DNA from: Lentzea fradiae
Lineage (GTDB): Bacteria; Actinomycetota; Actinomycetes; Mycobacteriales; Pseudonocardiaceae
DNA length: 64,000 nucleotides
Direction: 5' to 3'
Assembly: GCF_900100955.1 (NCBI RefSeq)
Contig: NZ_FNCC01000014.1
Location: 62,001-126,000 of the forward strand
Under the pieces are notes generated by a model that was not told the DNA's origin, did no database searches, and was given only the letters and a program-made list of their open reading frames with translations. Of the stretch, positions 51,820 through 61,453 are shown piece by piece (position 1 is the stretch's first letter; the number at the start of each line of letters is the position of its first letter). Made by a program: the position numbers and the translations under genes.

Positions 51820-53016
51820 CTACTGCAGGTGTCTGACGGTGACCTCGGCCCCCGCCGCCAGCTCCGTGACGTCCTCCGGCACCTCGATCAGGCAGTTCGA
51901 CTGCGCGAGCGCCGACAGCAGGTGCGAGCCGGGACCGCCGACCGGGGTCACGACCTCGCCCGACGACGGGTCGTAGAGGCCACGGCGGAACTGCGTCCGC
52001 CCCGACGGGGACGTGAGCGACGCCGACAGGGTGGCCCGCGCGGTCGTCCTGTCGACGTTCTGGTGGCCCATCGACCGCAGCAGCGCGGGCCGCACGAACA
52101 CCTCGAACGACACCTGCGCGCTCACCGGGTTGCCCGGCAGCGCCAGCACCGGCAGGCCCTCGTACCGGCCGGCGCCCTGCGGCCCGCCCGGCTGCATGGC
52201 GACCTTCGTGAACCGCACGTCGTGGGTCGCCAGCGCGTCCTTGACCACCTCGTACGCACCCGCGCTGACCCCTCCGGAGGTCATGATCACGTCGACGGAG
52301 CCGAGGTGGGGGCGGAGGACCTCGTGGAACGCCTCGACGTCGTCCGGCACGAACCGCAGCCGGACGGCGACACCGCCCGCGTCCCTGACCGACGCGGCCA
52401 GCATCATGCCGTTCGACTCGTAGATCTGCCCCGGCTCCAGCGGCGTGCCGGGCTCGACCAGCTCGGAGCCCGTCGACAGCACCAGCACGCGCGGGCGGCG
52501 CCGCACCGGCAGCTCGGCGATCCCCAGCGCGGAGGCGAGCCCGAGCGTGGACGGGCGCAGCACCGTGCCCGCGACCAGCACCGCGTCACCCTTGCGCACG
52601 TCGTCGCCCGCGGTGCGGATGTTCGCCCCGGCCGCGACGGCCCGCTCGACCGTCACGGTCTCCGTGCCCGCGTCGGTCCACTCGACCTGGACCACCGCGT
52701 CCGCGCCGGGCGGCACCGGGGCGCCCGTCATGATCCGCTGGGCCGTGCCGGGCTTCAGCGCGGTCAGCTCCACGCGGCCCGCCGGGATGTCGTCGGCGAC
52801 CGGGAGCCGCACCGGCAGCCCGCCCGCCAGGTCGGCCGCGCGCACCGCGTACCCGTCCATCGCGGAGTTGTCGAACGGCGGCAGGGACAGCGGCGCGATG
52901 ACGTCGGCGGCCAGCACGAGCCCGAGGCACTCCTCGAGCGGCAGCTGCAGCACGGGCATCAGTCCGACGAGCTCGGCGACGCGTTGACGGTGTTCGGCGA
53001 CAGACGTGGGGGACAC
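51820..53016 (-). CDS. moeA: Molybdopterin molybdotransferase MoeA
   Basis: A 398-residue MoeA that inserts molybdate into molybdopterin. It has the family opening (PLSLPPFDNSAMDGYAV), RIMTGAPVPPGADAVVQVE, STGSELVEPG and the domain-3 core MTSGGVSAGAYE and LPGNPVSA. GTG 53016. Upstream of it on the other strand is the AIM24 gene. Confidence 0.94.
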   Translation of the reverse strand: MSPTSVAEHRQRVAELVGLMPVLQLPLEECLGLVLAADVIAPLSLPPFDNSAMDGYAVRAADLAGGLPVRLPVADDIPAGRVELTALKPGTAQRIMTGAPVPPGADAVVQVEWTDAGTETVTVERAVAAGANIRTAGDDVRKGDAVLVAGTVLRPSTLGLASALGIAELPVRRRPRVLVLSTGSELVEPGTPLEPGQIYESNGMMLAASVRDAGGVAVRLRFVPDDVEAFHEVLRPHLGSVDVIMTSGGVSAGAYEVVKDALATHDVRFTKVAMQPGGPQGAGRYEGLPVLALPGNPVSAQVSFEVFVRPALLRSMGHQNVDRTTARATLSASLTSPSGRTQFRRGLYDPSSGEVVTPVGGPGSHLLSALAQSNCLIEVPEDVTELAAGAEVTVRHLQ

Positions 53017-53087
53017 GACTGCATACTGCCAACGTCACGCCGGTCGTGACGATCGCTTCGCGCAGTTCTTCACCGGAGGTGTTGTTC

Positions 53088-53729
53088 GTGCAGGTCCGGA
53101 CCAGGCACACACCGACGTTCGGCGTGGCGAGACTCGTGCTCGCGCCCGGCGAGATGGTGCTGGTCGACCCGATGACCATCGCCGCCACGAGCTACGGCCT
53201 CGTGGTCGAGGTGAAGGGCGGGAGCCCCAAGGCCGTGGCGCTGTGCACGGCGGGCGTGGAGGGCGGCTGGGTCGACGCGGCCCCCGTGCTGCCCGGCGAC
53301 CTGCACCTCGTCGAGCTCGACGGGACGAGCGGCTGGTGCATCGCGCGGCACGGCTGGATCGCGTCCAGCAGCACGGTGGTGATGAATCCCGGCGCACCGG
53401 TCGTGAAAGCGCTCTTCGGCGGCGCCGAGGGCTTTCTGAACTACGCGCAGGGACAGGGCGCGGTGGTCGTCGCCTGTTGCGGCGCGCTCGACCTCGTGAC
53501 GCTCGCGGTGGGGGAGGCCGTGACCATCAGCAGCGATCACGTCGTGGCGTTCGCGGACAGCGTGCAGTGCCGGTTGCGGCCCTCGGTCCCGGACGGCGTG
53601 CAGTCCGTTCACACCGGTGAGGGCCTGGTCTTCGACTTCGCCGGTCCCGGTGCCGTCATCACCCAGACGCGCGGACCTCGCCGGCTCACCACCTGGTTGC
53701 GCGCCAACGGAGTCAGCTCGCGTTCGTGA
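53088..53729 (+). CDS. AIM24 family protein
   Basis: A 213-residue TIGR00266/AIM24-type beta-rich protein: VLAPGEMVLVDPMTIAATSY, the central FGGAEGFLNYAQGQGAVVVA and the TISSDHVVAFADSVQ segment. The fold resembles the membrane-associated Tryptophan RNA-binding-like trimers of this family; exact role unknown. GTG 53088 has GGAGGT seven bases ahead. Confidence 0.85.
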   Translation: MQVRTRHTPTFGVARLVLAPGEMVLVDPMTIAATSYGLVVEVKGGSPKAVALCTAGVEGGWVDAAPVLPGDLHLVELDGTSGWCIARHGWIASSSTVVMNPGAPVVKALFGGAEGFLNYAQGQGAVVVACCGALDLVTLAVGEAVTISSDHVVAFADSVQCRLRPSVPDGVQSVHTGEGLVFDFAGPGAVITQTRGPRRLTTWLRANGVSSRS

Positions 53730-53815
53730 CTCCGTAAGACTCCGTAAGGAGGTATCCGAGTGACCCCTCTTCTTTTAGCGTTGCGTTCTGCTTGCGTGAT
53801 CTGAAGGAGGACGCC

Positions 53816-54022
53816 TTGGCTCTCGGTACCGTCAAGTGGTTCAACTCCGAAAAGGGATACGGCTTCATCGCAACCGACGGCGGGCCCGACGTGTTCGTGC
53901 ACTACTCGGCGATCCAGATGGAAGGCTTCCGGACGCTCTCCGAAGGCGATCGCGTGGAGTTCGAGGTGCAGGCCGGACGCGATGGGCGCAGCCAGGCGTC
54001 GGACGTGCGCCGCGCCGGCTAG
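53816..54022 (+). CDS. Cold-shock protein (CspA family)
   Basis: A 68-residue OB-fold RNA-binding protein: GTVKWFNSEKGYGFIATDGG holds RNP1 (KGYGFI) and DVFVHYSAI holds RNP2. The start is TTG 53816, with AAGGAGG five bases upstream. A T-rich stretch (53765-53775) lies just before it and may be part of a structured 5' leader, as in other csp genes. Confidence 0.94.
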   Translation: MALGTVKWFNSEKGYGFIATDGGPDVFVHYSAIQMEGFRTLSEGDRVEFEVQAGRDGRSQASDVRRAG

Positions 54023-54115
54023 GCGTCGCGCGGGACCCCCGCGCCGGAGATCCTCTGATCACAGCTTGGACCAACCCCGGGCACGCCGATCTCGGCGGGC
54101 GTTAGGCTGCCTCGC

Positions 54116-55342
54116 GTGTCTGAGGACCTGAGCGGACGGCGGATCGCCCACTACCGGATCGACGGCGTGCTCGGCCGTGGTGGCATGAGCGTGACCTACC
54201 GGGCCACGGACGTGAGGCTCGGCCGCAAGGTCGCGCTCAAGGTCATCGGTGAGCACCTCGCACCCGACGCGGAGTTCCGCGAGCGGTTCGTGGACGAGGC
54301 GCGCAACACCTCGGCCATCGACCACGCGAACATCGTGCCGCTGTACGACTTCGACGAGGTCGACGGCCTGCTCTACATCGCCATGCGGCTCGTGGACGGC
54401 CAGGACCTGGCCGGCCACATCAAGGAGGGGCCGCTCACCCCCGAACGGACGCTGACGCTGCTCGGCCAGGTGGCCGAGGCGCTCGACATGCTGCACGGCA
54501 AGGGCCTCGTGCATCTGGACGTGAAGCCCGCCAACGTCCTGGTGACCACCAAGGAGGGCGTGCGCGAGCACGTCTACGTCGCCGACTTCGGCCTGACCCG
54601 CCGCGGCGCCACCGGGCACCGCACCCGTACGGGTGATTTCCTCGGTTCGCCCACCTACGCGGCGCCGGAGCACCTGCGCGGTGAGCCCGTCGACGGCCGC
54701 ACCGACCAGTACGCGCTCGCCTGCATGCTCTTCGCCTGCCTGTCCGGCCGCCCGCCGTTCCAGGGCGGCGTGCAGGAGGTCATCGCGGGCCACCTCGGCC
54801 AGAACGTGCCGGTGTTGTCGCAGCTCGTGGCGTTGCCGCCCGCGATAGACGAGGTGATCCGCAAGGGCACCGCGAAGGACCCGGCCCAGCGGTTCGCGAG
54901 CTGCGCGGAGCTGGTCGCCGCCGCGCGCGTCGCGCTCGCCGGGGCCGCGTCCGGAGCCGTTCCCGCCCAGCTCGGGCCGTCCTCCGGCGGCGTGCCCGCG
55001 CAGCAGTCGCCCGCGTCCGGCCCGGTCGGCCAGCAGAACCCGTACCAGGCCGGCTACCAGCAGTCGCCGCTGTCGGACCCGGTCCGCCTGCGCCCGCCGA
55101 ACCAGGTCGGCGTGAGCGCTTTCACGCCGACCCGCAAGGAACGGCCCGCGTGGTTCGCGCCGGTCGTCGCCGCCGCGGTGGCGATCGTGGTGATCGTCAT
55201 CGTCGTCATCATCCTGTCTCCCGGGGACGAACCCGCTCGTCAGCCCAAGACGAACTCCTCCCCGACGCTCAACATCGGCGACGACGAGACGACCTCCCGC
55301 AAGCCACTGCCGACCTCCGTCCCGGTGCGCACCACCGGCTGA
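54116..55342 (+). CDS. Membrane Ser/Thr protein kinase (Pkn type)
   Basis: A 408-residue Hanks-type kinase. Gly-rich loop VLGRGGMSVTYRA, Lys42 in VALKVIG, catalytic loop HLDVKPAN (133-140) and DFG (157-159) are present. The residue before the catalytic Asp is Leu rather than the usual Arg, so this is a non-RD kinase. The activation loop holds Thr-rich HRTRTGDFLGSPTYAAPE. A Gln/Pro-rich linker (280-340) leads to one membrane helix (347-368) and a short extracellular tail. GTG 54116. Confidence 0.92.
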   Translation: MSEDLSGRRIAHYRIDGVLGRGGMSVTYRATDVRLGRKVALKVIGEHLAPDAEFRERFVDEARNTSAIDHANIVPLYDFDEVDGLLYIAMRLVDGQDLAGHIKEGPLTPERTLTLLGQVAEALDMLHGKGLVHLDVKPANVLVTTKEGVREHVYVADFGLTRRGATGHRTRTGDFLGSPTYAAPEHLRGEPVDGRTDQYALACMLFACLSGRPPFQGGVQEVIAGHLGQNVPVLSQLVALPPAIDEVIRKGTAKDPAQRFASCAELVAAARVALAGAASGAVPAQLGPSSGGVPAQQSPASGPVGQQNPYQAGYQQSPLSDPVRLRPPNQVGVSAFTPTRKERPAWFAPVVAAAVAIVVIVIVVIILSPGDEPARQPKTNSSPTLNIGDDETTSRKPLPTSVPVRTTG

Positions 55343-55358
55343 GAGTCACCTGAGGCGG

Positions 55359-55385
55359 CTTGCACTCGACGTGGCCGAGTGCTAA
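55359..55385. promoter_or_regulatory. CIRCE operator 1 of groEL
   Basis: CTTGCACTC, nine bases, GAGTGCTAA: one base off the CIRCE consensus TTAGCACTC-N9-GAGTGCTAA on the left arm. Binding site of the heat-shock repressor HrcA, whose gene is not in this window. Confidence 0.85.
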
Positions 55386-55392
55386 ACACGTC

Positions 55393-55419
55393 TTAGCACT
55401 CGGCTGAGTCGAGTGCCAA
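55393..55419. promoter_or_regulatory. CIRCE operator 2 of groEL
   Basis: TTAGCACTC, nine bases, GAGTGCCAA: 17 of 18 arm positions match the CIRCE consensus. It follows operator 1 after seven bases. About 150 bases of leader separate it from the groEL start. Confidence 0.92.
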
Positions 55420-55571
55420 CGAAGTGAGGCTGGGAAGGTGAGGCCCTCCGCCGCGAGGCGGGGGAGTCGTCCGTCGCGGGCACCGAACCTGGCCAATCGC
55501 ACCGTGTTCCGCTGTGGGCCCTGCCGGCCCGCAGTGGCCCAGAAACCACAAAGGCGGAGGAACACACCGCA

Positions 55572-57191
<1,620 letters not shown>

Positions 57192-57215
57192 GTTTCGGCT
57201 CTCAGGTCTGGAAGG

Positions 57216-57251
57216 GCCCGGTTCGCCCCCTCGGGGCGGGCCGGGCTTTTT
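57216..57251 (+). terminator. Intrinsic terminator of groEL
   Basis: A 14-bp stem with two G-T pairs (57216-57229 and 57233-57246) followed by TTTTT, 25 bases after the stop codon. Confidence 0.88.
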
Positions 57252-57415
57252 CGTGTTTTCCGCGGCTTTGGTGAGGTGCGACGATTCGCCTTGCGACGGG
57301 GTGGGTGCACCCCTTCGCCGGGGCGGGTGTCCGAACCTCCACCTCGCGTGGCCGCTTGGCTGGCGCTGGTGTGAAGCGCGCGGAGGTCCCACACGTTTCA
57401 CGGGAGGGTCGCCCG

Positions 57416-57901
57416 GTGAGCTACACGCTTGACATCTGGTACTACCGCGAGGACGACAGGACCAGGCATGCGAACACTCCGGTGGCCGTCAGCTCGAACT
57501 CCGAGCTGAGGGAACTGGTGGGGTACGTACTGGCGCACGCGCAGCCGCACCCGGTGCAGATCGTCGCTCGTGAGCGTCCCAAGATCGGGCCGTACGACGA
57601 ACCGGACACGTTGGTCGAACTTGCCGTCGCGGGTCCAGAGCGCGTGGGTGCCTTGTTGTTCCTGAGCCCGGAGTCGTGGGAACCGCCGGAGGAAGGTGAC
57701 ACCTCGACCGGGGTGTACGTCACCTTGAACGAGCAGCCCTCCACGGATGCACCGGTCCTGTACGTCGATGTGGACACCAGGACACCGTTCCCGGCCGATG
57801 CCGCACTTCCGATCGACCGCGTCGTCGCGGCGCTGGAGGAGTTCCGTCAGACCGGTGAACGCCCGGCCTGCGTGCACTGGCAGGAGTCGCTCGTCTCCTG
57901 A
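57416..57901 (+). CDS. Imm1 family immunity protein
   Basis: A 161-residue protein of the Imm1 family: start MSYTLDIWYYRE, the mid-segment DEPDTLVELAVAGPERVGALLFLS, and the terminal FRQTGERPACVHWQES. Imm1 proteins protect against polymorphic toxins, often deaminases. GTG 57416 has GGGAGGG eight bases upstream; a longer frame to 57305 has no support. No toxin gene is adjacent, so it is an orphan or acts on toxins from neighbours. Confidence 0.82.
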   Translation: MSYTLDIWYYREDDRTRHANTPVAVSSNSELRELVGYVLAHAQPHPVQIVARERPKIGPYDEPDTLVELAVAGPERVGALLFLSPESWEPPEEGDTSTGVYVTLNEQPSTDAPVLYVDVDTRTPFPADAALPIDRVVAALEEFRQTGERPACVHWQESLVS

Positions 57902-57928
57902 CGGCCTTCGAACCGGTGTCCGGCGGGG

Positions 57929-58534
57929 TCAGAGGAGGTCGCCGACAGGGATGACGGTGCAGCGGCGGAGCTCGCGGATCTGGGCCGCGGCGACCATCCA
58001 ACGCCGGGCGGGGTCCTCGTAGGGGAGGTTCGCGACACCGGCGAGCGCGGGACCGAGCAGCCCTTGCCGGTACACCGTGCCGCGCACTCCCGCGATCGGG
58101 AACTCGCGGGCGCGCACCGCGACCGCGCCTCGTTGCAGTGCCGGGCAGCGTCGCACCGAAGTCGCCACGCAGTGCGCGCAGACGGGAGGTTCGACCGAAC
58201 CCATGCCCTCCGGCCATCCCGGCCAGTCGCCCTGGAAGTCGCGCAGCAGCCACAGGACGCCGTCGGGAGTCCGGTCGGCGGGTCCGGCGCAGACCTGGCA
58301 GAGCAGTTCGGCCATGGCGCGGCGCTGGCGTGCCGGGTGCACCTTGCCGAACTCCGGCTTGCCCGCTCCGCGACGTTCGCTGACCTGGTGCCAGAGCACC
58401 CCGTGGTCGTCTCTGTCGCTCGTCAGTTCGCTCGCGTAGCCGATGCCGTCCGGGCCGAGCACCGGACGAGGGCTCAGGTCTTGTTCCGCGGTCCACTGCG
58501 TGATGTACGGCGCGATCACGACCGGCTTGCCCAT
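57929..58534 (-). CDS. Unknown Cys-motif protein beside an XRE module
   Basis: A 201-residue protein with CQVCAGPAD (near residue 98) and CAHCVATSVRRC (near residue 130), two CxxC pairs that could bind zinc, and a C-terminal RELRRCTVIPVGDLL. Similar proteins of unknown role are encoded beside XRE-DUF5753/DUF397 modules in actinomycetes. ATG 58534 has AAGGG nearby. It is divergent from the XRE gene across 247 bases, suggesting shared control. Confidence 0.7.
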   Translation of the reverse strand: MGKPVVIAPYITQWTAEQDLSPRPVLGPDGIGYASELTSDRDDHGVLWHQVSERRGAGKPEFGKVHPARQRRAMAELLCQVCAGPADRTPDGVLWLLRDFQGDWPGWPEGMGSVEPPVCAHCVATSVRRCPALQRGAVAVRAREFPIAGVRGTVYRQGLLGPALAGVANLPYEDPARRWMVAAAQIRELRRCTVIPVGDLL

Positions 58535-58781
58535 CCGCGTTCCCTTCGCGACGGTGACGTCCCTGAGTCCAAAGAGGACGACCGCCACCGCGGTCTTCTC
58601 CTGGCAGAGCCCGCCCTGGGCCGCAACTGTGACGAAGGAGCCCAGGACGGGTGCTCGCGACGAGATGTGCGAGCAGAACGACCCTAAAACCGCGATTGCA
58701 GCTTGGATAGATACACGATCGAGCGATTCGCGGGCCTGCGCAGATCGGGCAGACTGTCCATGATCAGAAGGAGAAGCGGAG

Positions 58782-59666
58782 ATGACGCAGGGCCCGACCG
58801 ACTTCAAGAAGAGCCTCGGCAAGCGCCTGAGCGAGCTGATGGACCGCGCCGGGCTCGGCAAGGCCGAGATCGCCGAGGCTCTCGACTGCTCGGCCGCCAA
58901 GGTGTTCCGCATCCTGCGAGGCGATGTCGGAGTCAACGCGTCCGAACTGGACAGGCTGCTCGACCTGCTTGGTGTCAAAGGCAAAGAGCGTGACGAGCTC
59001 AAGCAGCTCGGCAAGGAGGCGAAGAGACGCCGTCCGCCGACGCCGTGGGGCACCGCCGTGCCGGAGGGACTCCGCAAGTACTTCGGGACCGAGGAAAGCG
59101 CCACCCTGATCCGGACCTACGACCCGGAACTCATCAATGGCTTGGCGCAGACCGAGACGTACATGCGGAGTGTGATCGAGGCGAGCACGTTGCACCGCCC
59201 CGGTGATGTGCCGAGGCTGGTGCAGGCCCGTCAGGCGAGGCAGCGCTTCTTGGAGGAGCGTCTCCGCGGGGAAGATCCGCCACAGCTGCATCTCGTGTTG
59301 AGCGAAGGTGTCATCCGGCGTGAGATCGGCGGTCCGGACGGGATGCGCGAGCAGTTGCGGCATCTGGTCGAGCTGACCCGGCGCCGGCGCGGTGGCGACA
59401 AGCGGCGTGGAGCGGCCGGGCCGGTGGTCGTCCAGGTCGTGCCGTTCTCGGCCGGTGCTCACTCCGCCTGCGGGTTCCCGTTCACGTTGTTCACGCCGCC
59501 GGACGGCACCGTCGTGGCCTACACCGAGAACCTGACCGACGGGATCTTCGTGTCGGAGGCCGGTCGCGTCGAGTCCTACGAGACGACCTGGCAGGCGCTG
59601 CTGGCCAGTGCGTTGTCACCCTCGGAGTCCGTCGAGCTGCTCGATACTGTTGCCCGGCAACTGTGA
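58782..59666 (+). CDS. XRE-family regulator with DUF5753-type domain (second module)
   Basis: A 294-residue protein: N-terminal helix-turn-helix (KRLSELMDRAGLGKAEIAEA then CSAAKVFRILRGD) and a DUF5753 domain (about 85-290). It is unlike the 18-kb copy in the linker, which here carries a basic KEAKRRRPPTPWG segment. ATG 58782 has GGAGA upstream. One DUF397 gene follows. Confidence 0.86.
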   Translation: MTQGPTDFKKSLGKRLSELMDRAGLGKAEIAEALDCSAAKVFRILRGDVGVNASELDRLLDLLGVKGKERDELKQLGKEAKRRRPPTPWGTAVPEGLRKYFGTEESATLIRTYDPELINGLAQTETYMRSVIEASTLHRPGDVPRLVQARQARQRFLEERLRGEDPPQLHLVLSEGVIRREIGGPDGMREQLRHLVELTRRRRGGDKRRGAAGPVVVQVVPFSAGAHSACGFPFTLFTPPDGTVVAYTENLTDGIFVSEAGRVESYETTWQALLASALSPSESVELLDTVARQL

Positions 59667-59690
59667 CGGCAACACGGAGGAGGTGCGGGC

Positions 59691-59888
59691 ATGGTCCCGG
59701 ACCTGGACAACGCGGCGTGGCGCAGGTCGAGCCACTCCGGTGGCAACGGAGGTCAGTGCGTCGAACTGGCGCTGATCGGCGAGCACGCCGCCGTGCGTGA
59801 CAGCAAGAACGCCGGGGGAGACGTGCTGGTCATGAGTGCGGGCGCGTTGAACCGTTTCGTCGACGCGGCCAAGAGCGGTCGCCTCTGA
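59691..59888 (+). CDS. DUF397 protein of the second XRE module
   Basis: A 65-residue protein with WRRSSHSGGNGGQCVELAL and AAVRDSKN. It starts 24 bases after the XRE stop. Partner of the upstream regulator by context. It is the longest of the three DUF397 proteins in the window, with an extra N-terminal MVPDLDNAA. Confidence 0.9.
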   Translation: MVPDLDNAAWRRSSHSGGNGGQCVELALIGEHAAVRDSKNAGGDVLVMSAGALNRFVDAAKSGRL

Positions 59889-59897
59889 CGAGCCCTG

Positions 59898-59949
59898 CGG
59901 GGGCGTCCACCTCGAAGGACCGCCCGATGGCGAGGTGGCCGCCCCCGCG
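59898..59949. terminator. Terminator after the second XRE module
   Basis: A 17-bp stem with one mismatch (59898-59915 with 59932-59949), ten bases after the DUF397 stop, in the gap to a convergent gene. Confidence 0.75.
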
Positions 59950-60007
59950 GCCGAAGCGCAGCGAAAACCGAGAACCCCAGAAACCCCAGAAAGCCCCAGT
60001 CAGAACG

Positions 60008-60493
60008 TCACAGCATGATCGTCGGCGTCACCACGGTGCGGCCCGGTTCACCGCGCGAGTTCACCAGGTGCACCAGGATCTGGGTGGTGCCGGTCGGGAC
60101 GTCGGGCAGGACGAAGCGGCCTCCGTCGTCGGCTCGGGTGGTCGACGACTTGTCGCCGGCCACGCGGACCTCTACCTCGTGTTCGCCCGCCGGGACCAGC
60201 CAGCCGTCTATGCGGTGGCGGGAGCCGGTCGAGGTGAAGTTCACCATCAGGGTCAGGTTGTCGACCGTGAAGGTGATGGTGCCGGTCTGGCCGCCGCGGA
60301 CGCCCGCGAACGAGCCCGCTCGTTCCCAGCGGGCCACCTCGACGTCGAGGGACTCCAGGGCTATCGCGAACTTCACGCGGTCCACGAGGTCGGCGGGCGG
60401 TGGGTCCAGTTCGTCCACGAGCCTGGCCAGTTCGGAGAGGACTGCGGTGTCCTCAAGGCCCCTGCGGTCGTCGCGCGGGTCGATCTCGTTCAC
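60008..60493 (-). CDS. Unknown beta-domain protein coupled to an ECF sigma factor
   Basis: A 161-residue protein: a helical N-terminus (VLSELARLVDELDPPPADLVDRVKFAIALESLDVEVARWE) followed by beta strands of a carboxypeptidase-regulatory-like type (GWLVPAGEHEVEVRV, GRFVLPDVPTGTTQILVHLV). No membrane segment, so it is not a typical membrane anti-sigma factor. GTG 60493 overlaps the sigma gene stop by four bases. The overlap suggests it modulates the sigma factor; that is inference. Confidence 0.72.
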   Translation of the reverse strand: MNEIDPRDDRRGLEDTAVLSELARLVDELDPPPADLVDRVKFAIALESLDVEVARWERAGSFAGVRGGQTGTITFTVDNLTLMVNFTSTGSRHRIDGWLVPAGEHEVEVRVAGDKSSTTRADDGGRFVLPDVPTGTTQILVHLVNSRGEPGRTVVTPTIML

Positions 60494-61095
60494 CGCGATC
60501 CTCCTTCCGTCTCCAGGTAGTTGCGCAGCAGGGTCAGGCACCGTCCCCTGGTCGGACCGATGCTGCCGTGGGGCATGGCGAGCGCCTCGGCGACTGCTCG
60601 GTACTCGGCGCGACCCGCGAGCACGGTGAGCCGGAGCAGTTCCTGGCACCTCGTCGTCAGTCGGCCGAACGCGAGCCACAGGCGGCGGTCGCGGTCGTCC
60701 ATCAGCGTCACGTCCTCGGGCAGGCCGGTGTCGGATTCGAGCTGTTCCGCGAACTCGTCGGACAGGTGCGTCTCACGCTTGTTGGGTGTCCAGGTTCGGC
60801 GCGCTTCACGCCTCGTCGTGACAACGAGGTATCCGACCAGGGCTTTTGGCTCGTGGATGTTCTCGATGTTCTTGAGGAAGGCGAGCCACACCGTCTGGAC
60901 GACGTCCTCGGCGGCGGTCCGGTCGAGTCCCTGGCCGCGGGCGACGTGCCACAGCAGGGGGTTCAGCTCGGTCACGAGGACGTCCAGGGCGTTCCGGTTG
61001 CCCTCGCGGGCAGCCGCCACGCAGACCGCGTGACGTTCGGTGCCTTCAAGCCCGTCCCACGGCGGACGGTCGTCCGCCGTGTGCAGCTCGTCCAT
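60490..61095 (-). CDS. ECF-type sigma factor
   Basis: A 201-residue sigma factor. Region 2 is RNALDVLVTELNPLLWHVARG with DRTAAEDVVQTVWLAFLKNI; region 4 contains CQELLRLTVLAGRAEYRAVAE and LAMPHGSIGPTRGRCLTLL. ATG 61095 has GGAGGT five bases upstream; a longer frame to 61176 lacks support. It is followed by a soluble beta-domain gene instead of a membrane anti-sigma gene. Confidence 0.88.
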   Translation of the reverse strand: MDELHTADDRPPWDGLEGTERHAVCVAAAREGNRNALDVLVTELNPLLWHVARGQGLDRTAAEDVVQTVWLAFLKNIENIHEPKALVGYLVVTTRREARRTWTPNKRETHLSDEFAEQLESDTGLPEDVTLMDDRDRRLWLAFGRLTTRCQELLRLTVLAGRAEYRAVAEALAMPHGSIGPTRGRCLTLLRNYLETEGGSR

Positions 61096-61450
61096 GCAGC
61101 ACCTCCGATCGGCCGCCCTGTCAGCGCCGTCCGCCAACTCATGAAGGGCTAACTGGGCGGTAGATACAAAAACCACTCGAATGGAGCAGTATCGCCGCCG
61201 AGCTGAACCTCATCTTTCCCCGGACGTGCCGGCGGCCCGTGATCCCCCCTCGCATCACGGGCCGCCGGTGTGGGAGCGCGCGTCGGCCGGCACCCCTCGA
61301 ACCGGCCGAAGCTGGTGCTCCACGTCTTGGACAGCGCTCACTGGAGTAAGAGCGGAACTCCGGCGAGCAGATACAGCGTTCGACGCGCGGAACCGCGACG
61401 CGGCTCCCGATTCGCCAAAGCACATGACGCTGACCGATATGGTCCAGACC
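61096..61450. other. Non-coding region with two strong hairpins
   Basis: Between the divergent sigma and cutC genes lie two GC-rich hairpins: a perfect 15-bp stem (61229-61243 with 61254-61268, ten-base loop) and an 8-bp stem (61283-61290 with 61302-61309). No T-runs follow. No gene was recognised in the stretch; an open frame through it has no ribosome site or family match. Confidence 0.6.
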
Positions 61451-61453
61451 ATG
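61438..61453. promoter_or_regulatory. dre-like palindrome at the cutC start
   Basis: TATGGTCCAGACCATG contains the perfect inverted repeat ATGGTC-CA-GACCAT and matches the dre consensus at 11 of 16 positions, including the whole GGTC/GACC core. It overlaps the ATG at 61451. Control by DasR is inferred. Confidence 0.6.

Noticed and set aside
59969..60000. Short AACCCCAGA repeats as a CRISPR or iteron
   Set aside because: Only two or three imperfect units without spacers.
61261..61345. tRNA-like sequence (CTCGAACC)
   Set aside because: No cloverleaf can be folded; the bases form a simple hairpin instead.
61181..61450. N-terminal extension of CutC
   Set aside because: The in-frame extension crosses two hairpins and has no ribosome site; CutC proteins begin at MPILEV.
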